Source of the DNA: Nematostella vectensis
Taxonomy: Eukaryota; Cnidaria; Anthozoa; Actiniaria; Edwardsiidae
Assembly (NCBI RefSeq): GCF_932526225.1
Contig: NC_064046.1
Location: forward strand, 13,597,708-13,661,707
Length of the DNA: 64,000 nt
Direction: 5' to 3'
Below the pieces are notes generated by a model. The model did no database searches and was not told where the DNA came from. It saw only the letters and a list, made by a program, of their open reading frames with translations. The translations under genes were made by a program, and so were the position numbers. Shown here piece by piece: positions 1 through 11,439 of the stretch. Every line of letters begins with the position of its first letter. The stretch's first letter is position 1.

Positions 1-880
1 GCGCAAAAATCGATATAAATTGGCGTATAAATTGGCTGGCGTATTTCCAGCCGTATTCTATACAGAAAATAGATAATTTCGTCTTTTTTTTTTGTTATTT
101 AAAAATTAACACCCCCCTTACCATTAGGAACTGATTAGGAACTAAGTAGATAACGCCTGCGAGGGAGGCTAACTCGAACGCGGTATACGTTGTTCCTTCC
201 ATGAACCTATTTTCCAAAGCAATAGGTTCGACTGAATGAGGTACATGTTCGGTTCAACGTATGTCTTAAGCCTTATTTTCCTCGGGGTGAAGGGATATTC
301 AATTTTTTTAATATCTAAGATTTCACGGAAAGAGCTTTTTGTCCATTGTTTTGGAATCACAGAGTAACATTTCACTTTTAAAGACTCTTTAAAAGTGAAA
401 TGTTGAACATGTTGCGTCGTGTCAGATTGCAAACTGGACGAAATAAAGCTGACGGACTAGATCTGAAATTAAGGGATACTATCATGATATCCTTATCACT
501 CTCAAATATTGTTTTATATTGTTATTTAACATGCTGAACAGAGCCGTATAAGAACCATAAAGATAAAGAACAAAATAAGAGGGAGAGAAGAAAATACTTT
601 TCACAAATTGGTACATTGAAGTTCAATACCACAAGGGCTTATATGTTGTGTTCAGCATTGATTATTATTGTTATAGTGACTATTAAGAATTAAGACAACC
701 TAGTTTTTTAAAAGGTACCTTGATTCATAAGAACCTATTCAGCCTGATCTTGAAAATTCTAGGTTCTTAGATGAGGTTGCGGTAACTGTTACTCGAGCGT
801 TACCACCACTTTATTTGATATTTTCACCCTCGATAAACAAGCTCTCGATAACTGTTTTCGATCACCTTTTGTAGGTTCGA
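1..880. other. Gene-free AT-rich stretch
   Basis: I see no supported gene. The open frame on the minus strand at 169-432 has no recognisable domain. It contains a perfect 19-bp inverted repeat (366-384 and 386-404, one base between), which makes coding unlikely. Confidence 0.5.
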
Positions 881-889
881 GTCAACTGT

Positions 890-1150
890 GGAGCAGAGGG
901 CGAGACAATGTCAAAGTATTACATCAGGGACCTTGAGCAACAACGACGGAAACGTGGACGACGGGACAGCAGAAAACAATGGAATTTGGTTCAGAATTGA
1001 ATCAGCACGTGAAAATGAGAAAATGCGTTCGTGTCTGATACATTTTTCATACGTTTTCCACCAAACTAAGACGTGAAAATTCCCAATTTGTTAATTGAAG
1101 ACGCGGACGTTGGACTATAAACTCCTCTAACTACGTTCGCTACAGTGGAA
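890..1150 (+). repeat. MITE of the GACGACGGCAACG family, copy 1
   Basis: The segment runs from a GGGACCTTGAGCAACAACGA-like end through ACAGAAAACAATGG to GACGCGGACGTTGGACT. The same series of motifs recurs in reverse complement at about 57,640-57,840, in the last NFS1 intron, and partly at 34,130-34,190 and 34,380-34,510. Short open frames here (for example 888-1076) are by-products of the repeat. Non-autonomous element; family not assigned. Confidence 0.6.
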
Positions 1151-2040
1151 ATGATGTCCTTGGTATATTTTTATGTCTATGACTATATTGTTTTGCTAAT
1201 TTTATTGCACTTAAATTGGAATTGATGGTCAAACGCGAACGCATGTCTTTTGATCTCGTTGTCCTAGCCGTCGCCCTTGCTTAAGGTCCCTATTTAAAGC
1301 GGCTAAAAACAATTCAGCAAATAAAAACTATAAACAGATTTCCTCGAAGGCCTTATCTCTACAAAACCCCATCGTTTTGTACAGGTCTCCGACTTTTTCC
1401 CCTTTTTTGCGTTTAAGTGATATAACGTATTAGCCGTGTTAAACATATAAGTATTCTCCCAACAAAATAACAGCCATTGAATACGAAATTTTGAACTTAT
1501 TTTCAAAAGATCTCCTTTTTATCGTGAGCGAAATTACAGATAAACATCGCACCTCAAGGCATCCTAAGCGAGGCTGCTATTAAAATCCGTTTAACATAAA
1601 CGTAAAAAAGGGTAGTACTTACACACTGGAAACACCGGCAATTCGTTACAAGCAGAAAGCTTCCACGGTTTCCAAAAATAAGCAGACTTTTACCGGGCAA
1701 GTGGCCATCTGTACAATTTTTATATTTCATCGGTAGCGGTTACAATCAAGACATCTTAACTAAGTATAGAGTTACCCCACTTAGAGTAGGAAGGTTTGAC
1801 TCATTAACGAGATTTTCCCCGAAGCCAATCTTCATTTTAACCTTATTTAGGAAAAGCGTATTACTTTTCTATTTTATCGTTTATTGGCAAAATTGCACAC
1901 CTGGCCAAGGGAAGAAAAATTATGCGAGATCGAATTTTCATTTGTAATTTGATAATCTCTTGTTGTAGCGATTGCCTCGGGATAACAGACTTATTCTCTA
2001 GATATGAAATTAAACCATTATACTAATTTCAAAAACACAA
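1151..2040. other. Gene-free stretch
   Basis: AT-rich non-coding sequence. Neither strand shows an open frame with recognisable protein features or a clear repeat. Confidence 0.45.
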
Positions 2041-2065
2041 CAGGGCTTCGAAACAGAATTGAACA

Positions 2066-2130
2066 GGCGTTGAAATATGTCATTTTCTGGCGTTGAAATG
2101 TGTCATTTTCTGGCGTTGAAATGTGTCTAT
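2066..2130 (+). repeat. Three-copy tandem repeat, about 24 bp
   Basis: GGCGTTGAAATRTGTCATTT is repeated three times in a row, the last copy diverging. Simple minisatellite; no gene context. Confidence 0.8.
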
Positions 2131-2192
2131 TGCACAAGTACTGCACGCTCTCTATCGACATATTATGTTTATTGGTGTGTTTTGTTACTACC

Positions 2193-2312
2193 TCAGGGGG
2201 GTAGGGATGTAACCCCAGGGGGGAGGGATGTGACCCCAGGAGGGAGGGATGTAACCCCAGGGGGGAGGTATGTAACCCCAGGGGGGAGGGATGTGACCCC
2301 CATGAGGGGGGT
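2193..2312 (+). repeat. G-rich minisatellite, about 21-bp unit
   Basis: Five copies of GGGGGGAGGGATGTAACCCCA with few changes. Each unit carries a run of five or six G followed by three G, so the G-rich strand could form quadruplexes. The apparent Gly-Gly-Arg-Asp-Val-Thr-Pro peptide repeat is only a translation of the repeat. Confidence 0.85.
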
Positions 2313-2429
2313 GATCGTAAGCAAAATGGATTTTTACCCTGAGCACCTTTGGTGGATCAACATAAATTCTTATCCCACAGAGATAGAAAATTGGGTGTGG
2401 TTTAAGGACATTTTGTACTCTAAGAGATA

Positions 2430-5075
2430 GCAGAATCGAAAAAGACCCCCTAAGAGATGGCAGTTGGTCGAATTTTATACTGTGACGGATGGCAAAATTG
2501 GAAAAAAAAAACATTTTAACACCCCTAAGGAATAGCAGTTGGTCGAATTCTATAAATATCTTTCAACAACCCTTATAGTTCAACAGATATGTGCAGATTT
2601 TACCTTGAATTGCGCACTTTTTGCTAAAGATATCAATTTTAGCATAGTGATAGTTTTTGATACCTCTTACAAGATAGGCTATAGAGCCAAGCTCAGTTCG
2701 GCTTTAATTTCTGATTAATAATGAATATTGATTTGGCTGCCATTTTGAACCGGAAGTAAACTAACTTTTTTCCAAAAAAATAAATAAACTCGCACATTTT
2801 AAGAAAGTTTACTCATAGACAAATAAAATATAAGTCAGAGAATGCATCTAAACAAAAGAGTTCTTAAAGTAACAAGATTTTTTTCATTTTTGTAACTTTT
2901 ACAGGGACAGCGATTTTGAACCGGAAGTAGTCAAGAGTAAATACTGGCACGCTTGTTTCACTTTGCGCCTTTTAACAAAAATATTTAAAAAAAACTTGTT
3001 TCAGGAGTAGTTTAGGGTCATCTTTTCAAGATAAGCTATGGAGCCAAAAGAAAATCCCATTTAAACACGGATTATCTCGGGATATTAAAATGGCCGATAA
3101 TTTAATCCGAAAGTGAAAAGTCACGCGTCGATACTCACAATTTTCGAAAGTCGTCAAATGATTTAAAAGACACATATAACCAGCCCAAGTATACCAAACA
3201 TTCATGCTCAATAGCTGGATCAAGAGAAAAGAAAGGAGACAAAAGCAATTGCTTATGTGACAAGCCTGGTGGGGATACCAAGTACCCCGGGAGCGGGCCG
3301 CTCCACCAATTGACTTCAACGTCTGTAAACGACCGCACACATGAATGTGCTACAAGATGAACAGTTTCTAACAGTAGGAACTGTTAATCTGGTGGCCTCG
3401 GGTGTGCGCTTATCACTCTTCTTGCCTTTCTTCCTTTTTCTACAGAAGAGTCAAAGGAGTATCTCGCCAATTAGAATTTCATGCATTTACAGGTGATACT
3501 GTATCCTGTTGTGCGGGTAGGGGGATAAGACAGTACTTGCTGTATTCCCCGAAGCCACAGATGGTCTTCGACAGCTAGCCTTCAGGCCAGTTAAGATAAA
3601 AGACAGAATGTTTGGCAACACTTGAGCGCTTTCCACTGCTTCTATACGACCGAACAAGTACAGAGAGTCGAAGAAAGGAACAGCATTTAATGTCATTCTA
3701 CCGACGAAGGCAGCTATCATACAACACACCAAGAAAGCTGCCTTTCAAGCAGGCCATTGTTGGGGGCAAGCACTCCTCCCTGTCTCAATGCCTCCGTCTT
3801 TTTAGCACAATGGACAACAGTATGCCATAGCCGCTTTGGACAAACGCTACTAGAGCTTTCCAAGGCGTGTAAAGAAAGCCAAAGAACTATTAGATGAGGA
3901 ACCAAGAACTATTAGATGCAAGATAGGCTGCCCAGCACGCTGCACTTGCACCCAAGCCAGCATGAAATGTTCAGCCCTTTGCAGCTCCATTGAATCGTTT
4001 AATGATAAAGCTGTAAGATATCTGAACTGCAATAAATTAAAAAAACAATTCTCATCGGAGTTTGTTATTACGTTAGGCCGACGTATTATGAACCACACTC
4101 TTTTTGTTTTATAAGAATCTATTTTTACTTACGTCCAGCCTGACTAAGATTTCACTAATTTTTAACAAAATGCCGAGGCTCACATAGAAAGAAAACATTT
4201 TCGTTATATCAAATTGGTGCATTTATCATTTGTGCAATTCTATTTTTTTTTAACGCTTCATTGCTTATTTGTATATGCATTAATCTGGTTTGATTAGAGT
4301 GTGCAGAAACAGGTTTGGGAACCTACTTCCGGTTTAAAAAAGAAACCTAATCAGTTTTGCCTTTTTTTATTTTTACAAGTATTAAATGGATTTCATGAAT
4401 ATTTTAGTCGTAGACTTTTAAACAAGATGTGCACCTCTGTGCTTTCAAAAATGCCAAATTTAATCTCCAGTGCAAAATTGCTGCAATTATAATAAACCAT
4501 ATTAATCGGCGATACAAGCCGATTTTATCTTGGCACCATAGCTTATCTTATGAAGGTTATTTCAACCTACAACTGCAATAAAATTGGTGTCTTTTGCTAG
4601 AGGGCGCGGGATGAAATAAACGTCCGAGGTTTTACTTTCGACTACTTCCGGTTAAAGGTGGCTATCACCTTTAAAGTCCCAAAAAATGACAAATTTACGG
4701 TTATTTTCAAAAATATTGGGTTTAAATACATTCATTGACTTTTATATTAGTTGTCTAGAGAAAAACAGTATCAAAATGTGCAAGTTTATTTATTTTTTAT
4801 AAAAAGGTAGTTTACTTCCGGTTCAAAATGGCGGCCAAATCAATTCTCCTTATTAATTAGAAATTAAAACCTGAGCTTGGCTCTATAACCTATCTTGAAA
4901 AGGGTATTAAAAACTATCACTGGGCTAAAATTGGTAACTTTAGCAAAAAGTGCGCAATTCAAACACATATCCGCCGGACTATTAAGGGGTATCAGTTGGT
5001 CAAAACTTTATACCCTAAAAGAGGTGAAGATCACCCCCTCTACTTTTTGGAGAGTCCCCTCCCCGGGGGAAAGGA
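2430..5075. mobile_element. DNA-transposon-like element with long inverted arms
   Basis: The left part (2,430 to about 3,110) and right part (about 4,490-5,075) are imperfect reverse complements. Matching blocks include AACCGGAAGTAAACTA with TAGTTTACTTCCGGTT, the GAGCCAAGCTCAG block, and AAGATAAGCTATGG with CCATAGCTTATCTT. The outer ends carry the CCCCTAAGRRATAGCAGTTGG motif and a GGAGAGTCCCC end that also occur at 53.4-53.9 kb, so these belong to one family. The 1.4-kb spacer (3,110-4,490) has no recognisable transposase. Confidence 0.6.
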
Positions 5076-5079
5076 GTTC

Positions 5080-7310
5080 TAAGACCTCTAAATCGGCAAA
5101 AAAAGTATTTGAATACTATAAGGTTTTAGACCATTTTGAGTAATTAATGTCTTAGCAAGCCTATCCCCTTAGGAAATCATGTGTTGTATTTTTCGCATAG
5201 CCAAGAATGCCTTTTGTTGGCTGGACATTTGCTTGTTAAGCTCGAAGTATCGGATTAAAGAGCTGTGATTGGTCTGCGGGTAATTTGTAAAATGTACTTA
5301 ACTTTTTGGACAGTTTGCCCCTACTGTGGTATATTCATGTTTCCTTGATGTCTAACGGCCACGCCCCTATTGTGGCATTTTCATGTTCCTCTTGGTGTCT
5401 AATGGCCACGCCTCTTCTGCAGCATATTCATTTGTCTTTGCTATCTAACAGTCTGTGTAAATCAGTCAAATACTGTGCCTCTCTGTCTTTGGTGAAAACT
5501 AGTTGAGGTGTATGAAAAAGAGAGTGGTACGATGGTAGAGATTGCCTGAAATAAATAAATATTGACAATTAATGTATCGCCTATGATTGGGGGCCAGAAC
5601 ATAACTTAATTGATATGTCCCCTCAAATGAGAGAAAAAAAATGAAAAAAGAGCAAAATGGCAAATAAAATCCTGGCCATGTAAGGCTGCAAATCTAGTCA
5701 CTGATATTGATATTGATGTCAATGTTTTGTATTCATTAGTGAGAAGGGACACAAGGAAACATTAATCTTTAATCTTTACAAATTTTAGAAATGTGTGGCA
5801 TTTATAATGTCTTACATCTCTCCCCTTCAACAACAGAAGCTGAAATCTAAAGCCTCATGGAAACAGCATCGACTTCAGCCAGTATTGCTTATCTCAAGAC
5901 AAAGAAAATTTGCCATAGAGTATTGTATATGCCTCATTCTTTGTGTGTTTGTGTGTAGTGTGATGTGTACATGTATCCGTAAATTCATGGGTACTTGAAA
6001 TGTAAAAGAAAAGAAAATGTAAAAGAAAAGAAAAATAATAAGAAAGACAAAGCAAACAAAAAAAATCAGATGTAACAAGTATAATGTTAAAAAAATGAAA
6101 AAAAGAATAATGTAAAAAAAACTTGTACATGGAACAATAAATGTGTAAAAAAAACTTGTACACGGAACAATAAATGTGTAAAAAAATACCATAGACTATT
6201 GTACCATAGTTAATAGAGAGAATGGTTACAAAACCTGCCGAACGTCTAAGGCTGAAGTCCTTGTCTGTTTTTTGTTTGTTTTTTTGTTTTTTTCACATTG
6301 TTGTGTAGGTGCAGAAGTCAAGGGTACAGTACAAGAGAATAGGTTATATGGAGTAAACGAAGAATATATGGAGTAAATGAAGAATATTGTTGCTTTCTGC
6401 ATAAATACCACCGCTTTTCGATCGTTTCAAAATTCACAGCATTGATGCAAATTCGAACCAATACTATCATGCTTGCTTTGTAAGCCCACAGAGATTGTTC
6501 AATAGAGCTCTGCTCTCTAGAGAGTTTAGTCCCCACTTGTCAGATCTCAGGGTATAATGGCAATAGAACATGCAAAGTGAGAAAGACAAAGATTTAAAAA
6601 AGTGAATAAAATAGCTTTGATTCAAATAAATCAATAATGGATTTGTTCCTGAATATGTAGTATTCATCAATCTCATAAATCACATTACAGGATTGTTTAA
6701 CATCAGAAGGCACCAATTGTTCATGTCCTTTAAGATTCATAACCATTGTCCGGAAGTAGAAAACCCGCAAGATTGCGTTACTTTATAATACTGTATTACG
6801 TTACATATTTAGTTTTGTTATGTGATCATGTTGTAATTCGAGATAGGTAAAAAAGGGGGTTGTGCCTCTAGAGTTGAGATGCGAGTGTACTATTACTACG
6901 GAGAGTTTGTGATCAAGAAATAAAGTAAAGAGAATATAAGTGAGTTTATTTGGTTGTCCCCGACACCATCTCCCTCTACTAACTACATGTACGATATATG
7001 CACATCAGAAAGTTTTACCCCACAAAATCGAAATTTCTTGATTTCTAAATGGACAAACCTTATTATAGCGTAGCCTCCACATATATAACAGACTCTCTAG
7101 CCCCAAAAAAGCATGTGCCAGTTATATGGGGTTCTCCATTTGGTGTAGGGTTTATTGAATGGTCCGAATAATGAAATAAAATCATGACTTAAAAAAGAAT
7201 CTGTTTCATAGTGGGTGTTTACTGTGGTTCCAATGTATTTAATCTGTAGATATAAGAATAAGGGGGTTTACTTAGTCTGCGGCCACATTACTGCTATGAC
7301 CACTGCAACT
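5080..7310. other. Gene-poor stretch downstream of RBFA
   Basis: Mostly AT-rich with A and T runs. A degenerate threefold repeat of about 65 bp lies at 5,310-5,450 (YTAAYGGCCACGCC...CATATTCAT). The missing 3' exon or exons of RBFA should lie here, on the minus strand, but none was convincing. A possible tiny terminal exon before 7,243 is in phase but has no family similarity. Confidence 0.45.
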
Positions 7311-7321
7311 TAAAATTATAC

Positions 7322-10199
7322 CTTAAATAGCTGCTGTTTTTGTCAAAAATTGCTTGAATTTCATCTTCACTGAGAGTGTCATCTTCAAGCCTCCAATACA
7401 CTGTGGCATGACCATAGTCTTTTGCCAGCTTAACCTGATGACAGAAGAAATATAGGGAAAGTGGCTTCTGCTATAGCTGTTAGGGGAAAGTGGCTTCTGC
7501 TATAGCTGTTAGGGGAAAGTGGCTTCTGCTATAGCTGTTAGGGGAAAGTGGCTTCTGCTATAGCTGTTAGAACTCAGCCTGAACCGGAACCTCTTTCTAA
7601 AGAGACAATTAAAAAAGGATGTAAAGAAAAATTCAGCATTGTCATGCTGCCATTATGTAGCAAAGGTAGAGCTTGTTTATAATAAATCTGGCAACTTTTC
7701 AAAAATATTTATTTGTGTCCAATTATCTGAAGTGTATAATTTTGATAAAAAAGAGCGATTTGGATAAAATGTATATATAAACTCAATATGTAAGACACAT
7801 TTCTACTATAAGACCTCTAGCCTCACCGTTCAGGAACTATCCAATTTGGAGTAGCCTGTTGAGTCAGGGGCGGCGGAGTCCCATACGTGGGAGGGGGGGC
7901 GTAAGTTGGGGGGAGGTGGGTAGTGGTTTCAGGGGGAAGGGTGGGTGGTGGTTCAAATTCTTAAGCGCTATTTATAAGAATGCGGGGGATAACCTAGGTT
8001 TTTATGCATGGGATTTTAAACTGTTCAACAAATTTGTTGATGGTTGCATATGTACCGCTTGAAACGGGTTGATTAAAAAAAAACGTTCATATATAAAGAA
8101 ACATCGCAAAAGTGGGGGCGACCCCCCTGCCCCAACAGGTCCACCGCCCCTATGAGCAGCGTGGGCATGGAGGATTCTTGCATGGGTACATAATGAGTGC
8201 AGTTGTGTGAACAAAAAAATTCTATACACAATACAAAACAATGTTAGCCATGCAAGCAATGTTACACTTGAAAATCATTAAATAAATTATATAAACCAAT
8301 GCGTGAATCAGTGTGTGAATTTGGGGGTCATTAGAAAAAATTATAGGGGTGTTGATGTAAGAAAAAAAAATCCATGCAATTTGAAATAAATCTGAAAAAA
8401 AAAATACAAACAATGAAGAGACAAAATAATGCAAAAAAGCTCCCCATTCCCCATTTCTTATGGTCCATCCTCAATTCAATCCTCTGTGCAAGAGACCTGA
8501 TGACAGTACTTATAGTGGAGGGTTTGGTCAAACCATAATTCTGACAGATGTTTTAGCACACCACAGCAATATTTATGGTAATCTGCTTATCATACCTTAG
8601 TAATTTCAACATTGCACTGTGAGAGAGAGGAATGTGGCTGTGCACACTCCAAGACTTGTACTAAGGCCATTTTGAGTGTTTCTCCTACAGCCTTTTGTCT
8701 AGCACTCAAAGGGGCAATGGAGGAATGATGGCCTTCAAGAGGATCCAGTTGAAATGGTTTTGGTCTAGATGAGCCAGAACCCTAAAAAATACAAAAAATT
8801 TTCTTATAACTTGTAGTGTGAGCACAAATTACATTTATGCTTTAGGCCTTACCATAACAAAACTTAAATAATTGGTATTTGATAACAGCTTTTAAAAAAA
8901 TACAACTCTAAGGATCGTTAATTTCTCTCTCTGGTTTGGAAGAGATGGCAAGGCAAGTAGACTAGAAATAACTAAAGAAAAGGCAATATTTTCTTTGTAT
9001 TTGTGTGACACTTTTTTGAGTGAGGTTCTTTACTAGAGAGGAAAAGTACAGGGGTAATGTGACTAATTAAAAAAAAACTGCAAACCAAAATGCAATTGAT
9101 CAATTGTAATCAGAATTGATAACAACTGATACCTACTCAAATTTTTCCTGTTATCAATTGTTATCAATAGATATCAATTATTATCAAATGATTTGAGTTG
9201 AAATATGTGTATATGTATGTCTAGCATAGCATGGGTCGACCTCTGTGACTTGGTTTCCCTTCTGTCTTTTTTTATTCCAAACTGAGTCATTTTTTTCTAA
9301 AATGTGTTCCTGGTTTTCATATTAACATCTATAAGCATAAGTGAATTAAATAAAAATGTATTCTAGATCACTCTGGTATGTCATAAATCTGAAAGTCAAA
9401 CTTTTTTGTAACCAGTTTGGTAATTAACTTCCTGTGGAGATACTGCAATGGCATAAAAAAATCCTAATATGTTCTTTCAGGTGTGGTCAGATTTTAATGA
9501 GAAAACTTGCCCCTCCCCCCCACCCCCACCACCACCAAAAAAATCCTGGGTACGGGCCTCAGGCCTGTAGCCAGGATTTTGAGCGGGGTGGTTTGTTTTT
9601 CCATTTTAGTGGACAAAATTTCCGATATACCCGTCTCCTCGCCTTATTAAATTAGGTAATCAATCTTGTTTTTAAAATGTTATTAAAGGAAGCTTTTTAA
9701 CATATATGGATAATTATAGACATATTGATGTGCACGGTATATCTCCAACCAAACGTTATATATTTTTGTTTGTCCGAGCGGACCTTCAAGCCAGATGTAA
9801 GGGGGGTCGTCCCAACCCCCCGAACCCTCCCTGGGTACGGGCCTCAAGTCCCTACAAGAACGATGGTTATCAAAACAAATTTATGTGAACATCTCACCTT
9901 ATCTAATGGTTCTTCCTCTTTAGGCCTCCTAAATCAATTAAAAAAAGCGATCAACTATGCACAATATTTGTTAATATACTTAAGTGACTTATAAATTTGC
10001 TACAAATCTTTTCTCACCTAAACCGTTTTTTCCTATGGGCCCAACTAAATTTGTCATGATTTTGCTTTTGATCAACTTGCGTAGTGTGAAGTATTCTCGT
10101 AGAGGATAGACATATGACCAATTGTGTTTTCGGTGCTGTCCTGAAACCAACTAAAGCCGAAAATTTTTGCGCAAAAGAAATCGTCCCGACGGCCGCCAT
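7322..10199 (-). CDS. RBFA: Mitochondrial ribosome-binding factor A (RBFA), four exons, 3' end not found
   Basis: RBFA binds the small mitoribosomal subunit rRNA and helps its maturation in the matrix. Exons on the minus strand are 10,018-10,199, 9,898-9,928, 8,596-8,781 and 7,322-7,434, all with GT/AG junctions and matching phases (2, 0, 0, 2). Exon 1 begins with an Arg/Ser-rich, acid-free N-terminus (MAAVGTISFAQKFSALVGFR), as expected for a mitochondrial presequence. Exons 3-4 carry the RBFA KH-type pattern: a helix after ARQKAVGETLKMALVQVL, then NVEITKVKLAKDYGHATVYW, matching the family's V.VS.D...A.VYW core. The C-terminal strand exon, phase 2, was not identified to the left. MITEs and a 29-bp tandem repeat lie in its introns. 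Exons 1-2 and the upstream region are duplicated at 28.2-29.1 kb. Identification is from memory of the family. Confidence 0.72.
7456..7570 (+). repeat. Four-copy 29-bp tandem repeat in RBFA intron 3
   Basis: AAAGTGGCTTCTGCTATAGC plus TGTTAGGGG is repeated four times almost exactly. It starts about 20 bases upstream, in gene orientation, of the exon 4 splice acceptor at 7,434. Confidence 0.85.
7863..8153. mobile_element. MITE with CAGGGGCGG ends
   Basis: It begins CAGGGGCGGCGGAGTC and ends CACCGCCCCTA, an inverted pair, with G-rich then C-rich subterminal sequence. Such CAGGGGCGG ends are common in hAT-type non-autonomous elements. It lies in an RBFA intron. The target-site duplication is unclear. 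Confidence 0.55.
9500..9640. repeat. Two abutting MITE ends
   Basis: A C-rich/A-rich tail ending CCTGGGTACGGGCCT is followed directly by CAGGCCTGTAGCCAGGAT and a G-rich stretch. These are two outward-facing termini of the same terminal family, one base or less apart. Related ends occur at 9,829, 28,117, 31,855, 33,390 and 40,327. Confidence 0.55.
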
Positions 10200-10870
10200 T
10201 TTATAGTTGCTCGGACCCAGTCATCTATATCTGTCGAAAACAGCCACAGAGAGCCCAAGCTCTTGCCATTTGAGTTTATTGTCTGAAAGGCGTGGATATA
10301 AGTGCAAGTATCTTTCCTTTTCAGCCGTGTCTCATTTTTCAACTTTCTCTTTCTGTTAAGAAAATGTTACACAACTTATTTATCATTATCTAATGTTTCC
10401 AAACTTGAAGACCGATTTGTTATAACTGTTGCTTTCTCTCAACTGCCGTTGTTATTCAACATAACTTTTATTTAGATCTCAGAATTCTTTGCAGTTGTTA
10501 CACTTGGAAATCCCGCGCCGCTCTGATTGATTAATTTATCTACAACGCACACTAGATCAGCCTACATATCTAGCTATATCGATTTCTTCGCAGCTATGAC
10601 CATCCTCGGAAACCCAGAGGTATTTGATTATACCCAATATTATACCCCTAGGTTTCCGAGTATGAGGTATGACTCTCACTCTGTCCTACCTCATTTCCAT
10701 TTTCGATCCGCTCTGATTGATTCGTAATTTTCACTCGCATAGAATAGCGAAAGAATAGAGGCTTCTGCTAGGAAGGATGTAATAGCCCGCTTCGCCAACA
10801 TGATGCAAATATCTTATTGAAGATAATAAGGATTTTACAAGTATTAAGTCTAACGCGTGAACAAAGCATG
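9800..10870 (-). repeat. Segmental duplication, copy 1 (RBFA exons 1-2 and upstream region)
   Basis: This segment matches about 28,117-29,130 in the same orientation over roughly 1.05 kb with a few substitutions and small indels. It contains RBFA exons 1 and 2 and the presumed promoter side (10,200-10,870). Both copies start just inside a CCTGGGTACGGGCCT MITE end. A 10,757 motif GAGGCTTCTGCTAGGAAGG resembles the end of the 13.5-kb unit. Confidence 0.8.
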
Positions 10871-11130
10871 GCTGCTCCACTATAGAATAACACGAATTAA
10901 AAATTTTCTCACAAAAATGCACATATTTGTCCATCGAGCCCATCCATCTAATTTTTTCTCTAATTATTTCATTTATGAAGAAATGCGCGCAATCCTGATG
11001 GTGATTTATACGGACTTTACAAAAACCCATCCTCGGGGAGCCAGGACGAAAATGGTTTATCTTTCTTCTTCGCGCTTACCCCCGCATACGGTTTCCGCGT
11101 CGCCCTGGGTCCCCGAGGATGATAAAAACC
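10600..11130. repeat. Two short hairpin repeats upstream of RBFA
   Basis: CATCCTCGGAAACCCAGAGG ... CCTAGGTTTCCGAGTATGAG (10,599-10,665) and CATCCTCGGGGAGCCAGG ... CCTGGGTCCCCGAGGATG (11,029-11,122) are imperfect inverted repeats of one family. The first is also present in the 28-29 kb duplicate. They are probably small MITEs; no function is assigned. Confidence 0.55.
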
Positions 11131-11439
11131 GTGCTTGTGTATTTTCATAGTCAACAAAAAGACGGAAAGGGCATATTGTGACGATAAGGTCGATATAATA
11201 TTTCATATATTTGCATCACTTTTTTTCTTCTGTATAATTATTTGGATAATTGGGCTCGTAAACTTGTCTAATTATACTCGTGAATACCATGAAACTTTTT
11301 GGCATTGACTAAGTTTGGCTAAGTGAAAATGTTTCTATCATGAGAGAACCAATTTTTTCATATCTTTAAATTTCAAGTGATCATTAACGTCCTGTGGAGA
11401 TACTGCAATGGCATAAAAAAATCCTATTATGTTCTTTCG

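Noticed and set aside
888-1076. 62-residue frame at the left edge
   Set aside because: It lies wholly within a MITE whose relative is in an NFS1 intron.
2077-2430. Open frame with GGRDVTP repeats
   Set aside because: Translation of the G-rich tandem repeat, also open on the other strand; no coding evidence.
7150-7243. Terminal RBFA exon beginning at 7,242
   Set aside because: Acceptor and phase fit, but the eight-residue tail before a stop has no resemblance to the RBFA C-terminus.
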